In this document: positions 33,375-42,526 of the stretch, in pieces
Layout of the letters: every line of letters starts with the position of its first letter
Position numbering within the stretch: the first letter of the stretch is position 1
Assembly: GCA_965221625.1 (NCBI GenBank)
Contig: OZ244903.1
Span: 1,364,001 to 1,428,000 of the forward strand
DNA from: Bin127 sp965221625
GTDB taxonomy: Bacteria > Chloroflexota > Dehalococcoidia > Lucifugimonadales > Lucifugimonadaceae
Length of the DNA: 64,000 nucleotides
Direction: 5' to 3'
Position numbers and translations under genes: made by a program
The notes under the pieces: generated by a model
Seen by the model: only the letters and a program-made list of their open reading frames with translations
Databases searched by the model: none
What the model was told of the DNA's origin: nothing

Positions 33375-35411
33375 TTAGAAGACGTTGCGGACCACGTTAA
33401 GGACGTTTTCGACGGTGAAACCGAGTTTCGCCATCACGACGTCGCCGGGCGCGGATTCGCCGTATCTGTCAATGCCAATCTTTGCACCGTCGAGACCGGT
33501 GTAGCGGTCCCACCCAATCGTCGTGCCAGCTTCAATGGAAACCCGAGAACGAACTTCGGATGGCAGGACTGACTCCCTGTACTGTTCGGACTGAGTTTCG
33601 AATAACTCCCACGACGGCATCGAAACTGCGCGAGCTGCGATGCCGTCGGATTGGAGTTCAAGGGCCGCCTGGAGTGCAAGCTGCGTCTCGGAACCGGTAC
33701 CGATGAGGATCACATCAGGTGTTTCAGCGGTGTCTACGATTACGTACGCGCCTCGCTGGACGCCTCCGCGCGCGACTGACACTGCGCCCAAAGATCGCAA
33801 CTGCGGCAAGTTTTGACGGGTGAGGATGATGGCGGTTGGCCCTTGCCGGTTTTCGACGGCGATGCGCCAAGCCTCAAATGTCTCATCGGCGTCGGCTGGT
33901 CGAATAACGGTCAGGTTGGGGATCATGCGGAGACCCATCAACTGGGAGATCGGTTGGTGAGTTGGGCCGTCTTCTCCGAGTCCGATCGAGTCGTGCGTGA
34001 AGATCCAGATGCAAGGTGCGTGCGATAGAGCACCAACTCGTATTGCGGATCGCATGTAGTCGGAGAAGATCAAGAAAGTGGCGGCGTAAGGGATGATTCC
34101 GCCATGCAATGCCATCCCATTGGCGATGGCACCCATGCCGTGCTCTCTGACACCAAAGTGCAAATTCCTGCCTCCAGGCGACTCAGGTGAAAACGATCCG
34201 CGGCCAGCTACCTCGGTGTTGTTGGACTCAGCGAGGTCGGCAGATCCGCCGATCAACCGTGGCAACTTCGGAGTGATCGCATGCAGAGTTTCGCCGGATA
34301 CGGCGCGCGTGGCGATCGGCGAGTCTTTGGTGCCGACTAGTCGATTGAGTGCATCATCCCAACCTTGCGGCAGGATGTTTTGGATCTCGCTGAAATACTG
34401 CTCCGCGAGCTCCGGATATGCCGACCGGTAAGCCTCGAATTGCGCGTGCCATTCGTCGGACAGCCATTGACCGCGTTCGATGGCGGAGCGCATGTGGCTG
34501 TAAACCGTTTCGGGAACTTCAAACGGTTCGTGAGTCCACCCCAATGCAGATCTGGTTGCTGATGCCTCATCGCCCCCCAGTGCCTTGCCGTGGACGGCTC
34601 CGGTGCCGGCCATATTGGGACTACCGAAACCGATGACCGTCTTCACCGTAATCAGCGATGGTTTGTCGGGTTTCGACATTGCCGATTCGAGTGCCTCGAC
34701 GATGCCGTCAACATCGTTGCCATCAACCGTCGGCAAGACGCGGAATCCGTATGCTTCGAACCTTGCCGACACGTTTTCGCGGAACGCTTTGTCGGTGTCG
34801 CCCTCAATCGATATCTCGTTATCGTCGTAGATGACGACTAGTTTGCCGAGTTGCAACGTCCCGGCGAGCGATGCCGCTTCCGAGGCTACACCTTCCATCA
34901 TGTCGCCGTCGGAACAGATAGCAAACGTTCGATGGTCGATGATTTCGTGGCCAGGACGGTTGTAGGTGTCGGCGAGTAACTTCTCGGCGAGAGCGAATCC
35001 GACGGCGTTGGCTAGGCCTTGACCAAGCGGGCCCGTCGTCGCTTCCACGCCCGGGGTTAAACCGCGTTCAGGGTGCCCTGGAGTTTTGCTGTCCCATTGC
35101 CGGAAGTTCTTGATGTCGTCTATAGAGACGTCGTAACCAGTGAGATGCAACATCGAGTAGAGGAGCATCGATGCGTGTCCTGCGGAGAGCACGACGCGAT
35201 CGCGATTGGCCCAATCTGGTGTTTGAGGAGCATGCCGCAATGCGTGGTGCCACAACGCGTATGCGGTGGGAGCGAGGCCCATCGGAGCACCCGGATGTCC
35301 GCTATTGGCACGCTCTACCGCGTCGATCGACAGGAATCGGATGGCGTTGATTGATTGCCGAACGAGATCGGCATCAGTGTCTATTCGGGGCGAGGATGTA
35401 CTGTCTGACAA
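33375..35411 (-). CDS. tkt: transketolase
   Basis: A 678-residue thiamine-diphosphate enzyme. GHPGAPMG at 38-45 and TTGPLGQG are family signatures, CSDGDMMEGVASEAASLAG with the following YDDNEISI forms the ThDP/metal motif, and FTHDSIGLGEDGPTHQP lies in the pyrimidine domain. It transfers ketol units in the non-oxidative pentose phosphate pathway. The only N-terminal start consistent with family length is TTG, without a clear ribosome site. It follows two SMP-30-like genes and leads rpiB-tal-pgi. Confidence 0.95.
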   Translation of the reverse strand: MSDSTSSPRIDTDADLVRQSINAIRFLSIDAVERANSGHPGAPMGLAPTAYALWHHALRHAPQTPDWANRDRVVLSAGHASMLLYSMLHLTGYDVSIDDIKNFRQWDSKTPGHPERGLTPGVEATTGPLGQGLANAVGFALAEKLLADTYNRPGHEIIDHRTFAICSDGDMMEGVASEAASLAGTLQLGKLVVIYDDNEISIEGDTDKAFRENVSARFEAYGFRVLPTVDGNDVDGIVEALESAMSKPDKPSLITVKTVIGFGSPNMAGTGAVHGKALGGDEASATRSALGWTHEPFEVPETVYSHMRSAIERGQWLSDEWHAQFEAYRSAYPELAEQYFSEIQNILPQGWDDALNRLVGTKDSPIATRAVSGETLHAITPKLPRLIGGSADLAESNNTEVAGRGSFSPESPGGRNLHFGVREHGMGAIANGMALHGGIIPYAATFLIFSDYMRSAIRVGALSHAPCIWIFTHDSIGLGEDGPTHQPISQLMGLRMIPNLTVIRPADADETFEAWRIAVENRQGPTAIILTRQNLPQLRSLGAVSVARGGVQRGAYVIVDTAETPDVILIGTGSETQLALQAALELQSDGIAARAVSMPSWELFETQSEQYRESVLPSEVRSRVSIEAGTTIGWDRYTGLDGAKIGIDRYGESAPGDVVMAKLGFTVENVLNVVRNVF

Positions 35412-35497
35412 GGTTGGAATCTGGTGGACTCGATGCGTCGAAATCGGAGTTGCGGTCGGTGTTCGGCAACTAACCGATTCTACAGATTTGAGCCGTT

Positions 35498-36463
35498 TCA
35501 GATGCCTTCGACGTTCAAACGAACCGAGTACAGCGACCGGTCGCCGCAGATGTAAAGGGTTTTCCTGTCAGCATCGCCGAATGCGCAGTTCGCAGTGCGC
35601 TGCTCCGGGACGAGTATCTTGCCGATCAGTTCGCCTTCGGGCGTGTAGCAATGGATGCCGTCATGCGCGCTGGTCCACACATTGCCATTGACGTCGCACC
35701 TGAAACCGTCCGCGATACCCGGCCTGACGACGGCGAAGATGCGCTTGTTGTCGACGGTTGTCCCGTCCGTTGTGACGTCAAATGCAACGAGGTTGCGTGG
35801 GTCTCCGCTGTCGGCAACGTACAAGACCGATTCGTCTGGGGAGAACGCTATTCCGTTGGGACGATCCAGCTGATCCGTAACGATGCTGATGGCACCGCTG
35901 TCGGGATTCAACCTGAAGACGTAGTTGCCTGCGAGTTCCGATTCCCGGGCATTGCCCTCGCGACCACTTAGGATGCCGTACGGCGGATCCGTGAACCAGA
36001 TGGTGCCGTCGGATTTCACGCAAAGGTCGTTTGGCGAGTTGAGTTTGCGCCCGTTGTATTCGTCGACAAGAACTCGGAGTGAACCGTCGGGTTCTAATCT
36101 GCTGATGGCATGGCGCAAGTGCTCGCAGGTTAACAGCCGTCCTTCGCTATCGACGGAGTTACCGTTGCTGAAGTGACTTGGTTCGCGGAAGATGGTCGTT
36201 TCTCCGGTTTCTGGGTCATACTTCAGCATCCGGTTATTGGGAACGTCCGAAAAGACGACGAATCCACCTGAATCGCCACTATCGGGCACATAAGTTGGTC
36301 CCTCAGCCCATTCGGTGCCGGTAAAGTGTTTGCGCAACTCGACGTCATCGCCGCCGATCAACGCACGGAAGCTGTCGTGGACGATGATCGCCCCAGATCG
36401 AAGCTCGCTGTCCGGTCGAAACACGGTGCGATCTGACCATGTCTTGTTTTCCGCGCTAGTCAT
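35498..36463 (-). CDS. SMP-30/gluconolactonase-family protein (paralogue 2)
   Basis: A 321-residue six-bladed propeller of the SMP-30/gluconolaconase/LRE family. The metal Glu is in EWAEGPTY, the metal Asn in LNSPNDLCVKSDG, a further Asn in RPNGIAFSPDE, and IWFTDPPYG follows. Family members are calcium/zinc-dependent lactonases acting on sugar lactones. It stands 86 bases upstream of tkt and 47 downstream of its paralogue. It could hydrolyse a sugar lactone feeding the pentose phosphate enzymes; that link is inference. The ATG giving MTSAENKTW is preferred to an earlier non-ATG start. Confidence 0.85.
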   Translation of the reverse strand: MTSAENKTWSDRTVFRPDSELRSGAIIVHDSFRALIGGDDVELRKHFTGTEWAEGPTYVPDSGDSGGFVVFSDVPNNRMLKYDPETGETTIFREPSHFSNGNSVDSEGRLLTCEHLRHAISRLEPDGSLRVLVDEYNGRKLNSPNDLCVKSDGTIWFTDPPYGILSGREGNARESELAGNYVFRLNPDSGAISIVTDQLDRPNGIAFSPDESVLYVADSGDPRNLVAFDVTTDGTTVDNKRIFAVVRPGIADGFRCDVNGNVWTSAHDGIHCYTPEGELIGKILVPEQRTANCAFGDADRKTLYICGDRSLYSVRLNVEGI

Positions 36464-36510
36464 TAGATGTATTCCGCTCAATCAGGATGGGGATTCCACA
36501 GTAGTTTCGA

Positions 36511-37413
36511 TCATGCACCTTGGGCGTTTAGTTCGATCGACCAAAGCGAGGAGGTCGCCCCGATGAAGAGCGTTTGGCGATCCGACATGCCAAATGAGCA
36601 GTTGGCGGCGACCTCAGGCGTCAGTATTTTACCTAGCAATACGCCATCGGGATTGAAGACTTGTATGCCGTCGCCGGCCGACACATAGAGGTTGCCATCG
36701 GAATCGCATCTCATACCATCAGGCACTCCTGGTTCGATGACCGCAAAGACTGTTGGGTTACTGATTGCGTGGCCGCCTGGTGCGACATCGAATCTGATGA
36801 TCTGGTGATTGCGGAACTCGCCGTGGGTACGACCGGTTTCGCCGATGTAGAGCACGAGTTCGTCTGGCGAGAACGCGAGGCCGTTCGGTTTATCGAAATC
36901 CTCGCAGACCGATGTGATTGCCAAAGTTTCGCCATCGATCCTATAGACGCGATTGCGGTCTTGTTCCGGTTTGTCGCCGTGACCGAATTCGGGGTGTAAG
37001 AATCCATAGTCCGGATCGGTGAACCAGACAGATCTGTCAGACTTCACGACGACGTCGTTCGGCGAGGTTAACTTCCCGCCCATGTACTCTTCGGCGATGG
37101 GGGCCAGGGAGCCGTCTTGCTCAGTGCGTACGACTGTCCGCCCGCGGGTCAAGCACGAAATGACCCGTCCGTCAGGGTCGACAGCGTTTCCATTTGCGCA
37201 GTCGGAGGGTTGCCGGTAGATAGAGATACCGTTGTCCTCTTCCCACTTCATGATGCGGTTGTTTGGGAAGTCGCTGACAAGGACGTAGTTGCGCTGCGGT
37301 ACCCAACAGACGCCTTCAGCAAACACCAGTTGGTCCGTGAGCAAGGTCAGTTCAGTTGCGTCGCCAATGATGGACCTGAACTCGTCCGAATAGATCTCAA
37401 AGACATCTGACAT
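36511..37413 (-). CDS. SMP-30/gluconolactonase-family protein (paralogue 1)
   Basis: A 300-residue lactonase-like propeller, clearly paralogous to the next gene: ATELTLL...FAEGVCWVPQ gives the metal Glu, LTSPNDVVVKSDRSVWFTDP the metal Asn, and KPNGLAFSPDELVLYIGE the second Asn. A 40-codon open extension upstream lacks similarity. The ATG used has AAGGAG nine bases before it and aligns with the paralogue's N-terminus. It is the first gene of the minus-strand run that leads into tkt and diverges from the aldehyde dehydrogenase gene. Confidence 0.85.
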   Translation of the reverse strand: MSDVFEIYSDEFRSIIGDATELTLLTDQLVFAEGVCWVPQRNYVLVSDFPNNRIMKWEEDNGISIYRQPSDCANGNAVDPDGRVISCLTRGRTVVRTEQDGSLAPIAEEYMGGKLTSPNDVVVKSDRSVWFTDPDYGFLHPEFGHGDKPEQDRNRVYRIDGETLAITSVCEDFDKPNGLAFSPDELVLYIGETGRTHGEFRNHQIIRFDVAPGGHAISNPTVFAVIEPGVPDGMRCDSDGNLYVSAGDGIQVFNPDGVLLGKILTPEVAANCSFGMSDRQTLFIGATSSLWSIELNAQGA

Positions 37414-37422
37414 CCAAGGTCG

Positions 37423-37428
37423 CTCCTT
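37423..37428 (-). promoter_or_regulatory. ribosome binding site deciding the SMP-30 paralogue 1 start
   Basis: On the minus strand AAGGAG lies nine bases before ATG at 37413, ruling against the longer frame that starts 120 bases upstream. Confidence 0.6.
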
Positions 37429-37503
37429 AGTGATGCGTGAAGAAGCTGGTGCGCGTTCGGTGACGCGATGCGTGAAGTTTATCGCATCACGCCGATGCCT
37501 CGG

Positions 37504-37531
37504 CACGTCGATTTGCCCACGTCGATTTGCC
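37504..37531. repeat. two tandem copies of a 14-bp unit in a divergent promoter region
   Basis: CACGTCGATTTGCC is repeated head to tail without a mismatch, 66 bases before the aldehyde dehydrogenase start. The unit is close to, but not, a whole number of helical turns. It may be a paired binding site or a replication-slippage product. Confidence 0.7.
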
Positions 37532-37596
37532 ACGGTAAGCGCGTGTTAGTCTAACCTGCAAACAGCGAGAGACGGGTCTTAGGAGAGATTGACGCG

Positions 37597-39006
37597 ATGA
37601 AGATGTATCTGGCCGGAGAGTGGGTGGATCGGGATACCCGGATGGAAGTGATTGATCCGTTTACGGGCGATGCGTTCGATACGGTTCCTGGCGGATCTGT
37701 TGAGGACGTCGTGCTGGCAGCGAAGGCGGCGGAAGAGGGGAGACAGCAGATGGCCCGGTTGACCGGCATGGATCGCTATGAGATTTTGATGCGCGCTGTC
37801 GAGTTGATCGAACAACGCAAGGAGGAGTTGGGTCAAACAATCACTCGTGAGGAAGGCAAAGTCATCAGCGAAGGACGTTTGGAAGTCGATCGCTGCATCC
37901 AAACAATGACGTGGTCAGCCGAGGAGGCGAAACGCCTGCGCGGCGAGACGATACCTCTCGACGCGTCACCCGGGAACGCTGGCAAGTTCGGTTTCACAGT
38001 TCGCGTACCTGTGGGCATCGTCGCCGCAATCGCTCCTTTCAACTTCCCGCTCAATCTTGTTGCCCACAAGGTGGGACCGGCGATTGCTGCGGGAAACGCC
38101 ATCATTATCAAACCGGCATCGGATACGCCGTTGTCCGCTTTGAAACTGACTGAAATCTTGCTTGATGCCGGCGTCCCCGGTATGGCGATTCAGTGCATCA
38201 CCGGTTCTGGAAGGACAATCGGTGACGCACTGGTGTCGCAACCCAATGTGCGGAAAGTAACGTTCACCGGGTCGCGTGAGGTAGGTGAGCGGATTACGCA
38301 GATGGCGGGACTGAAGAAGGTGACGATGGAGTTGGGTTCGAACTCGCCGTTAATCGTGATGCCTGACGCGGACATGGACAAGGTTGCCACGGCGACTGCG
38401 CAGAGTGGGTACGCCAACGCAGGTCAAGTCTGTATCTCCACACAACGTGTCATCGTTGAGCAGAGTGCGTACGGCGACTATCTCGACGCACTCAAACCCG
38501 TTGTTGAGTCTCTGTCTTGCGGCGACCCTTCGCGGGACGACACGAACATGGGCCCGTTGGTGCGTGAATCGGATGCCGCCCGCGTCGAGAGTTGGGTACA
38601 CGAAGCCGTGGAAAGTGGGGCACGCGTGGTTGCCGGAGGGACTCGATCGGGGGCGATTATGGCTCCGACGGTTTTGGCAGATGTCGATCCCGACATGCGT
38701 ATCTCACGGGATGAGGTGTTTGGTCCGACTGTCGGCGTTACACCGGCGAGCGACATCGACCACGCAATCGAGTTGGCTAACGACACCAACTTCGGTTTGG
38801 CAGCAGCGATCTTTACGCAGAACGTTGATCACGCGATGCGGTTCGCCCTCGAAGCGGAGGCAGGGAATCTGAACATCAACTCCGGCACCCAATTCCGCGC
38901 CGACATGATGCCGTACGGCGGTTTGAAGGACAGCGGTTTCGGCAAAGAGGGGCCTCCCTATGCTGTCGAAGAGATGACCGAACTCAAGATGGTGGTCTTC
39001 CACTGA
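37597..39006 (+). CDS. NAD(P)-dependent aldehyde dehydrogenase
   Basis: A 469-residue ALDH-superfamily enzyme. IAPFNFPLNLVAHKVGPAI is the cofactor-entry region, VTMELGSNSP carries the general-base Glu, GYANAGQVCISTQR holds the nucleophile Cys, and EVFGPTVGV follows. The Cys context without an RK anchor resembles glyceraldehyde-3-phosphate (non-phosphorylating)/lactaldehyde or succinate semialdehyde types. AGGAG ten bases before the ATG supports the start. It is transcribed away from the SMP-30/tkt operon; the substrate may be a sugar-derived aldehyde. Confidence 0.9.
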   Translation: MKMYLAGEWVDRDTRMEVIDPFTGDAFDTVPGGSVEDVVLAAKAAEEGRQQMARLTGMDRYEILMRAVELIEQRKEELGQTITREEGKVISEGRLEVDRCIQTMTWSAEEAKRLRGETIPLDASPGNAGKFGFTVRVPVGIVAAIAPFNFPLNLVAHKVGPAIAAGNAIIIKPASDTPLSALKLTEILLDAGVPGMAIQCITGSGRTIGDALVSQPNVRKVTFTGSREVGERITQMAGLKKVTMELGSNSPLIVMPDADMDKVATATAQSGYANAGQVCISTQRVIVEQSAYGDYLDALKPVVESLSCGDPSRDDTNMGPLVRESDAARVESWVHEAVESGARVVAGGTRSGAIMAPTVLADVDPDMRISRDEVFGPTVGVTPASDIDHAIELANDTNFGLAAAIFTQNVDHAMRFALEAEAGNLNINSGTQFRADMMPYGGLKDSGFGKEGPPYAVEEMTELKMVVFH

Positions 39007-40057
39007 TTCGTTCCAACGCCTGAACGGTTGAGCTAGCCAACGCGGCGTCGAAAACAGGTACCCGGCCGTAGGGCCAACTCGGTGAGGTTACGATGGCTTG
39101 TGCGGCGCCAGATCCTAGTCGAACCGTCGCGGAGAATTCAACTGGTTGCGTTTGTTGAATGCCGACGAAGCGCGCTTCGCCGACCGTAAAAACGCGTCCA
39201 GACCCACATGCAAATTTCCGCGATGTAATGGGCGCGTTGCGCCGTGCGACGACCCTCGGTAGTCCGCGCATCGCCTGTGTTGCCAAAAGGATCGCGAATG
39301 CCCCGGCGTCGGTTTGAGTGCGATTCGAGTGGGAAGGCGTTGGATTGTCGTCCGACCAGTCAAACGGCCGGACGTCGGAATTTGGTGCTGGGAGGAAGAT
39401 CGCGCACTCAACGCCGTAATTCTCCAACGCCGCAGTTGTCTCTCCCGGGAAATCCGCAGACCATTGATCGGAGATACCGAGTATCGATGCCGGACAGGCG
39501 TAGTTGAGCACCAAACAGATTGTGTTTCCATCCGCCGACTGTATCGAGACCATCGTGAGCTGTTCGCGAGCTGAATGGAGTGATGGGTCTTCGGTTTCTT
39601 CGTTGAAGCAACTGAGATTGGGTACAGCAACAGAGGTCGTTCCGATGGCTGCCGCCTGCATGCTGTTGATTGCTTCCGATACGACCCCTGCGACGACTTC
39701 AGGCAGATAACGAAGGTAGTTCTCGTATCCGACGGCATCAAATTTCGGGTCTTGCCAAGTCGCAGGAGACGTTGTGTTCCCGGTACATGCGATAAGGATG
39801 TTGGTACTGTTAATCGAGTTAGATTGGAAGATGGCGTCTTTGATCGCGCGTTCGAGTTGAGGGTTGAGCGCAAACACGTCCAACGATACGAGCGAGCATC
39901 TTTCGGCTCCATCGTCCAGCACCAAGCAACGCGCAAAGAGGTCGTCGTTGACGCCTGTCGACATACGATTTTCGAACTCTGGACTACAGATAGCGAAACC
40001 GACGGGTGGCGTGATGACGGCACGCGCGACGCCGGCCTGCAGTGTCCTTCGATGCAT
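38984..40057 (-). CDS. neutral ceramidase-like protein with altered metal motif
   Basis: A 357-residue protein resembling the N-terminal domain of neutral/alkaline ceramidases and related secreted hydrolases: AGVARAVITPPVGF at the start, NDDLFARCLVLDDG, LVSLDVFA, then SADFPGETTAALE and LPAPNSDVRP. The family's zinc-binding HTH-S-P motif is replaced by TGNTTSP near 92-98, and the usual HP motif reads YACPAS, so at least two metal histidines are missing. No signal peptide is visible. Activity as a ceramidase is doubtful; it may bind rather than cut. It overlaps the convergent ALDH gene by 23 bases. Confidence 0.7.
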   Translation of the reverse strand: MHRRTLQAGVARAVITPPVGFAICSPEFENRMSTGVNDDLFARCLVLDDGAERCSLVSLDVFALNPQLERAIKDAIFQSNSINSTNILIACTGNTTSPATWQDPKFDAVGYENYLRYLPEVVAGVVSEAINSMQAAAIGTTSVAVPNLSCFNEETEDPSLHSAREQLTMVSIQSADGNTICLVLNYACPASILGISDQWSADFPGETTAALENYGVECAIFLPAPNSDVRPFDWSDDNPTPSHSNRTQTDAGAFAILLATQAMRGLPRVVARRNAPITSRKFACGSGRVFTVGEARFVGIQQTQPVEFSATVRLGSGAAQAIVTSPSWPYGRVPVFDAALASSTVQALERISGRPPS

Positions 40058-40150
40058 ATTTCGCAATGTAGCACGCGTCTAATCCGCCTGGGGATGCGAA
40101 GTCCGCAGTGTTAGAATTTCGGCGACTTTCTGAGTTGCAGGTGGTCTCAA

Positions 40151-41440
40151 ATGTCCCCGAAAATATCGCTGATCGGTGCTGGCAGTGTCGTCTTCGCGCG
40201 ACGCTTGCTCCAAGACGTCGCCTGCACGCCGTCGCTTAAGGACGCGCACATTTCGTTAATGGATATTGACGAAGATCGGTTGAAAGTAATCGGGGATTTT
40301 GCCGAGAAGCTCTACAGGGAAGTTGGTTCGAACGGCAAGATTACGACCAACACGAATCGCCGCGAGTCACTGACTGACGCGGACTACGTCCTGACGACGA
40401 TACGCGTCGGAGACTCGTTCGAACGCGATATCGACATCCCGAGGAAGTACGGCATCGACCAAGCGGTTGGAGACACCGTGGGTCCTGGGGGTGTTTTCAA
40501 GGCTTTGCGGACGGTCCCGGTGCTTATCGATATCGCTCGAGACATTGACGACGTTGCACCAAACGCAACTCTGTTGAACTACACGAATCCGATGGCGATG
40601 GCGTGTTGGGGCATCACCGAACAAGCAGCTGTTCCGACCATCGGGTTGTGCCACAGTGTCCAACGCACTAAACAGATGTTGGCGGAGTACATAGGTGCCC
40701 CGGACGACGAAGTGTCTGCTTGGGTCGCCGGCATCAACCATTTGGCGTGGTTCATGCGATTCGAGCGCAATGGCGAGGATGCGTATCCGGCATTGCGAGA
40801 TGTGATGAACAATCCCGAGATCTTTGCGCTTGACACGGTTCGCTTCGAGGTGATGAGGCACTTCGGGTTCTTCGTGACGGAATCAACGCGGCACATGTCG
40901 GAGTACGTTCCGTACTTCCGCACCGACGAAACCGTTATGGAGCGATTTAGGCTCAACGAGATTCGCCAAGACCTCCAGAGGCGCGTGGCTCGGGTTGACT
41001 CCCATCTCGCGCAACTCGAACAAGACGCCTACTCAGAGGATGCGATAGTGCCCAGCAGGTCGGACGAGTACGCGTGCCAGATTATGGAGGCAATGGAAAC
41101 GGGAATCAAGACTGTCATAAACGGCAATGTCCCGAACGACGGATTGATTGACAACCTGCCTTACGGATCATGCGTCGAGGTTCCAATTCTGATTGATGAT
41201 TTAGGTTTCCATCCGATGAGTGTCGGAGATTTGCCACCACAGTGCGCGTCATTATCTCGGGCCAACATTGCGGTGCAGGAGATGGGTGTCGTTGCGGTCC
41301 TTGAGCGATCACGTGAAGCTGCATTCCACGCCATCGCACTTGACCCGTTGACCTCAGCAGTACTTTCTTTGGGCGAGATTAAGGCGATGTTCGACGAGAT
41401 GTGGGAAGCCCACGGCGATGAGTTGGCGGACTACTCGTAG
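40151..41440 (+). CDS. glycoside hydrolase family 4 protein
   Basis: A 429-residue NAD- and metal-dependent glycosidase. ISLIGAGSVVFARRLLQDV binds NAD, LNYTNPMAMACWG and GLCHSVQ (metal Cys) form the centre, and VAGINHLAWFM supplies the metal His. The sequence is closest in style to the alpha-glucosidase/alpha-galacturonidase branch rather than phospho-beta-glucosidase. These enzymes cleave glycosides by an oxidation-elimination route in the cytoplasm. It starts a plus-strand pair with a zinc dehydrogenase 40 bases downstream, suggesting uptake and oxidation of a sugar or uronide. Confidence 0.88.
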   Translation: MSPKISLIGAGSVVFARRLLQDVACTPSLKDAHISLMDIDEDRLKVIGDFAEKLYREVGSNGKITTNTNRRESLTDADYVLTTIRVGDSFERDIDIPRKYGIDQAVGDTVGPGGVFKALRTVPVLIDIARDIDDVAPNATLLNYTNPMAMACWGITEQAAVPTIGLCHSVQRTKQMLAEYIGAPDDEVSAWVAGINHLAWFMRFERNGEDAYPALRDVMNNPEIFALDTVRFEVMRHFGFFVTESTRHMSEYVPYFRTDETVMERFRLNEIRQDLQRRVARVDSHLAQLEQDAYSEDAIVPSRSDEYACQIMEAMETGIKTVINGNVPNDGLIDNLPYGSCVEVPILIDDLGFHPMSVGDLPPQCASLSRANIAVQEMGVVAVLERSREAAFHAIALDPLTSAVLSLGEIKAMFDEMWEAHGDELADYS

Positions 41441-41480
41441 TAACACCGAGGGTAGCTAACACAGCGGCAAGGAGCAGCAG

Positions 41481-42482
41481 ATGAGGGCAGCACAAGCCTT
41501 CGGGGTGCACGATATTCGTTTTGTGGACGACGCGCCGGATCCTCGACCTTTGACGACGGACGCCGTAGTTCAGACTGAGATGGCGTCGCTGTGCGGATCG
41601 GATCTTCACATGGTCGACTACGGTTGGCAGATGCCGGAGTATCCCGCACCTCCGGGTCATCCTGGTCATGAAGGTGTAGGCCTGGTGGTCGATCCACCCA
41701 AGGAATATCCGGAAGGTGCAGTTGACCGCTTCGAGCCGGGCGATTTGGTACTTACGGTACCTCACATCTGGTATGCCAAATGCTTCGCCGAGACGCAGGC
41801 TGTCGACGCAGGACACCTTCTCAAGCTTCCAGCCGGTCCGCCGGTCGAACACCTTATGATGACGCAGCAGCTAGGCACTGTGATCTATGCGACTCAACGT
41901 CTGCCGAAATCGTTAAATGGACTGACCTGCGCGGTGTTGGGACAGGGGAGTGCCGGATTGTTTTGGGATTCGGTACTGAAACGTCGGGGAGCGTCTCAAG
42001 TGATTGCCATTGAGCCTGTAGATCATCGTCGCGGTTTATCGAAGAGGTATGGAGCGGATGAAGTAGTTGACGTCACGGGTGCTGCTGCAACCGAAGCCGT
42101 CTACCAGCTCACCGACGGAAGAGGTGCGGACATCGTCATTGAAGCCGTCGGCTCAACGCCCACATTGAGCTTAGCTTTCAAGATGGTCGCAGACGAAGGA
42201 ACGTGCGTGCTCTTTGGCTTGCCTCAAAGCGACGAACCGGTGCCGTTCGACTACACCGAGATGTTCAAGAAGCGAGCCAACGCCTACTCGATACTCGGAG
42301 CGCAGGAAGAAGTCGGTCTAGGCACTTTCCGCAGAGCATTAGCATTGATCGTCGAGGGCGAAATCGACGTCGCACCGATAGTCACGCACCTGATGCCAAT
42401 CGAACGGGTCGCTGATGCATTCGAACTGTCGGAGAGTCGAGGCGACAGTGTAGTTAAGGTCGCATTGACCTTCAGAGATTAG
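41481..42482 (+). CDS. zinc-binding medium-chain dehydrogenase
   Basis: A 333-residue MDR protein. Cys38 (SLCGSD) and His63-Glu64 (PGHEGVG) are the catalytic zinc ligands; the four-cysteine structural zinc lobe is absent. The cofactor loop is VLGQGSAGLFWDSVLKRRG. It resembles sugar-alcohol or threonine dehydrogenase-like members. AAGGAGCAGCAG just before the ATG is a good ribosome site. The position 40 bases after the GH4 gene points to oxidation of the released sugar or a derivative. Confidence 0.83.
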   Translation: MRAAQAFGVHDIRFVDDAPDPRPLTTDAVVQTEMASLCGSDLHMVDYGWQMPEYPAPPGHPGHEGVGLVVDPPKEYPEGAVDRFEPGDLVLTVPHIWYAKCFAETQAVDAGHLLKLPAGPPVEHLMMTQQLGTVIYATQRLPKSLNGLTCAVLGQGSAGLFWDSVLKRRGASQVIAIEPVDHRRGLSKRYGADEVVDVTGAAATEAVYQLTDGRGADIVIEAVGSTPTLSLAFKMVADEGTCVLFGLPQSDEPVPFDYTEMFKKRANAYSILGAQEEVGLGTFRRALALIVEGEIDVAPIVTHLMPIERVADAFELSESRGDSVVKVALTFRD

Positions 42483-42526
42483 GAACGGCACGACGCGCGT
42501 TTCAGCGGTGCGACGGTTCGTGGCGG

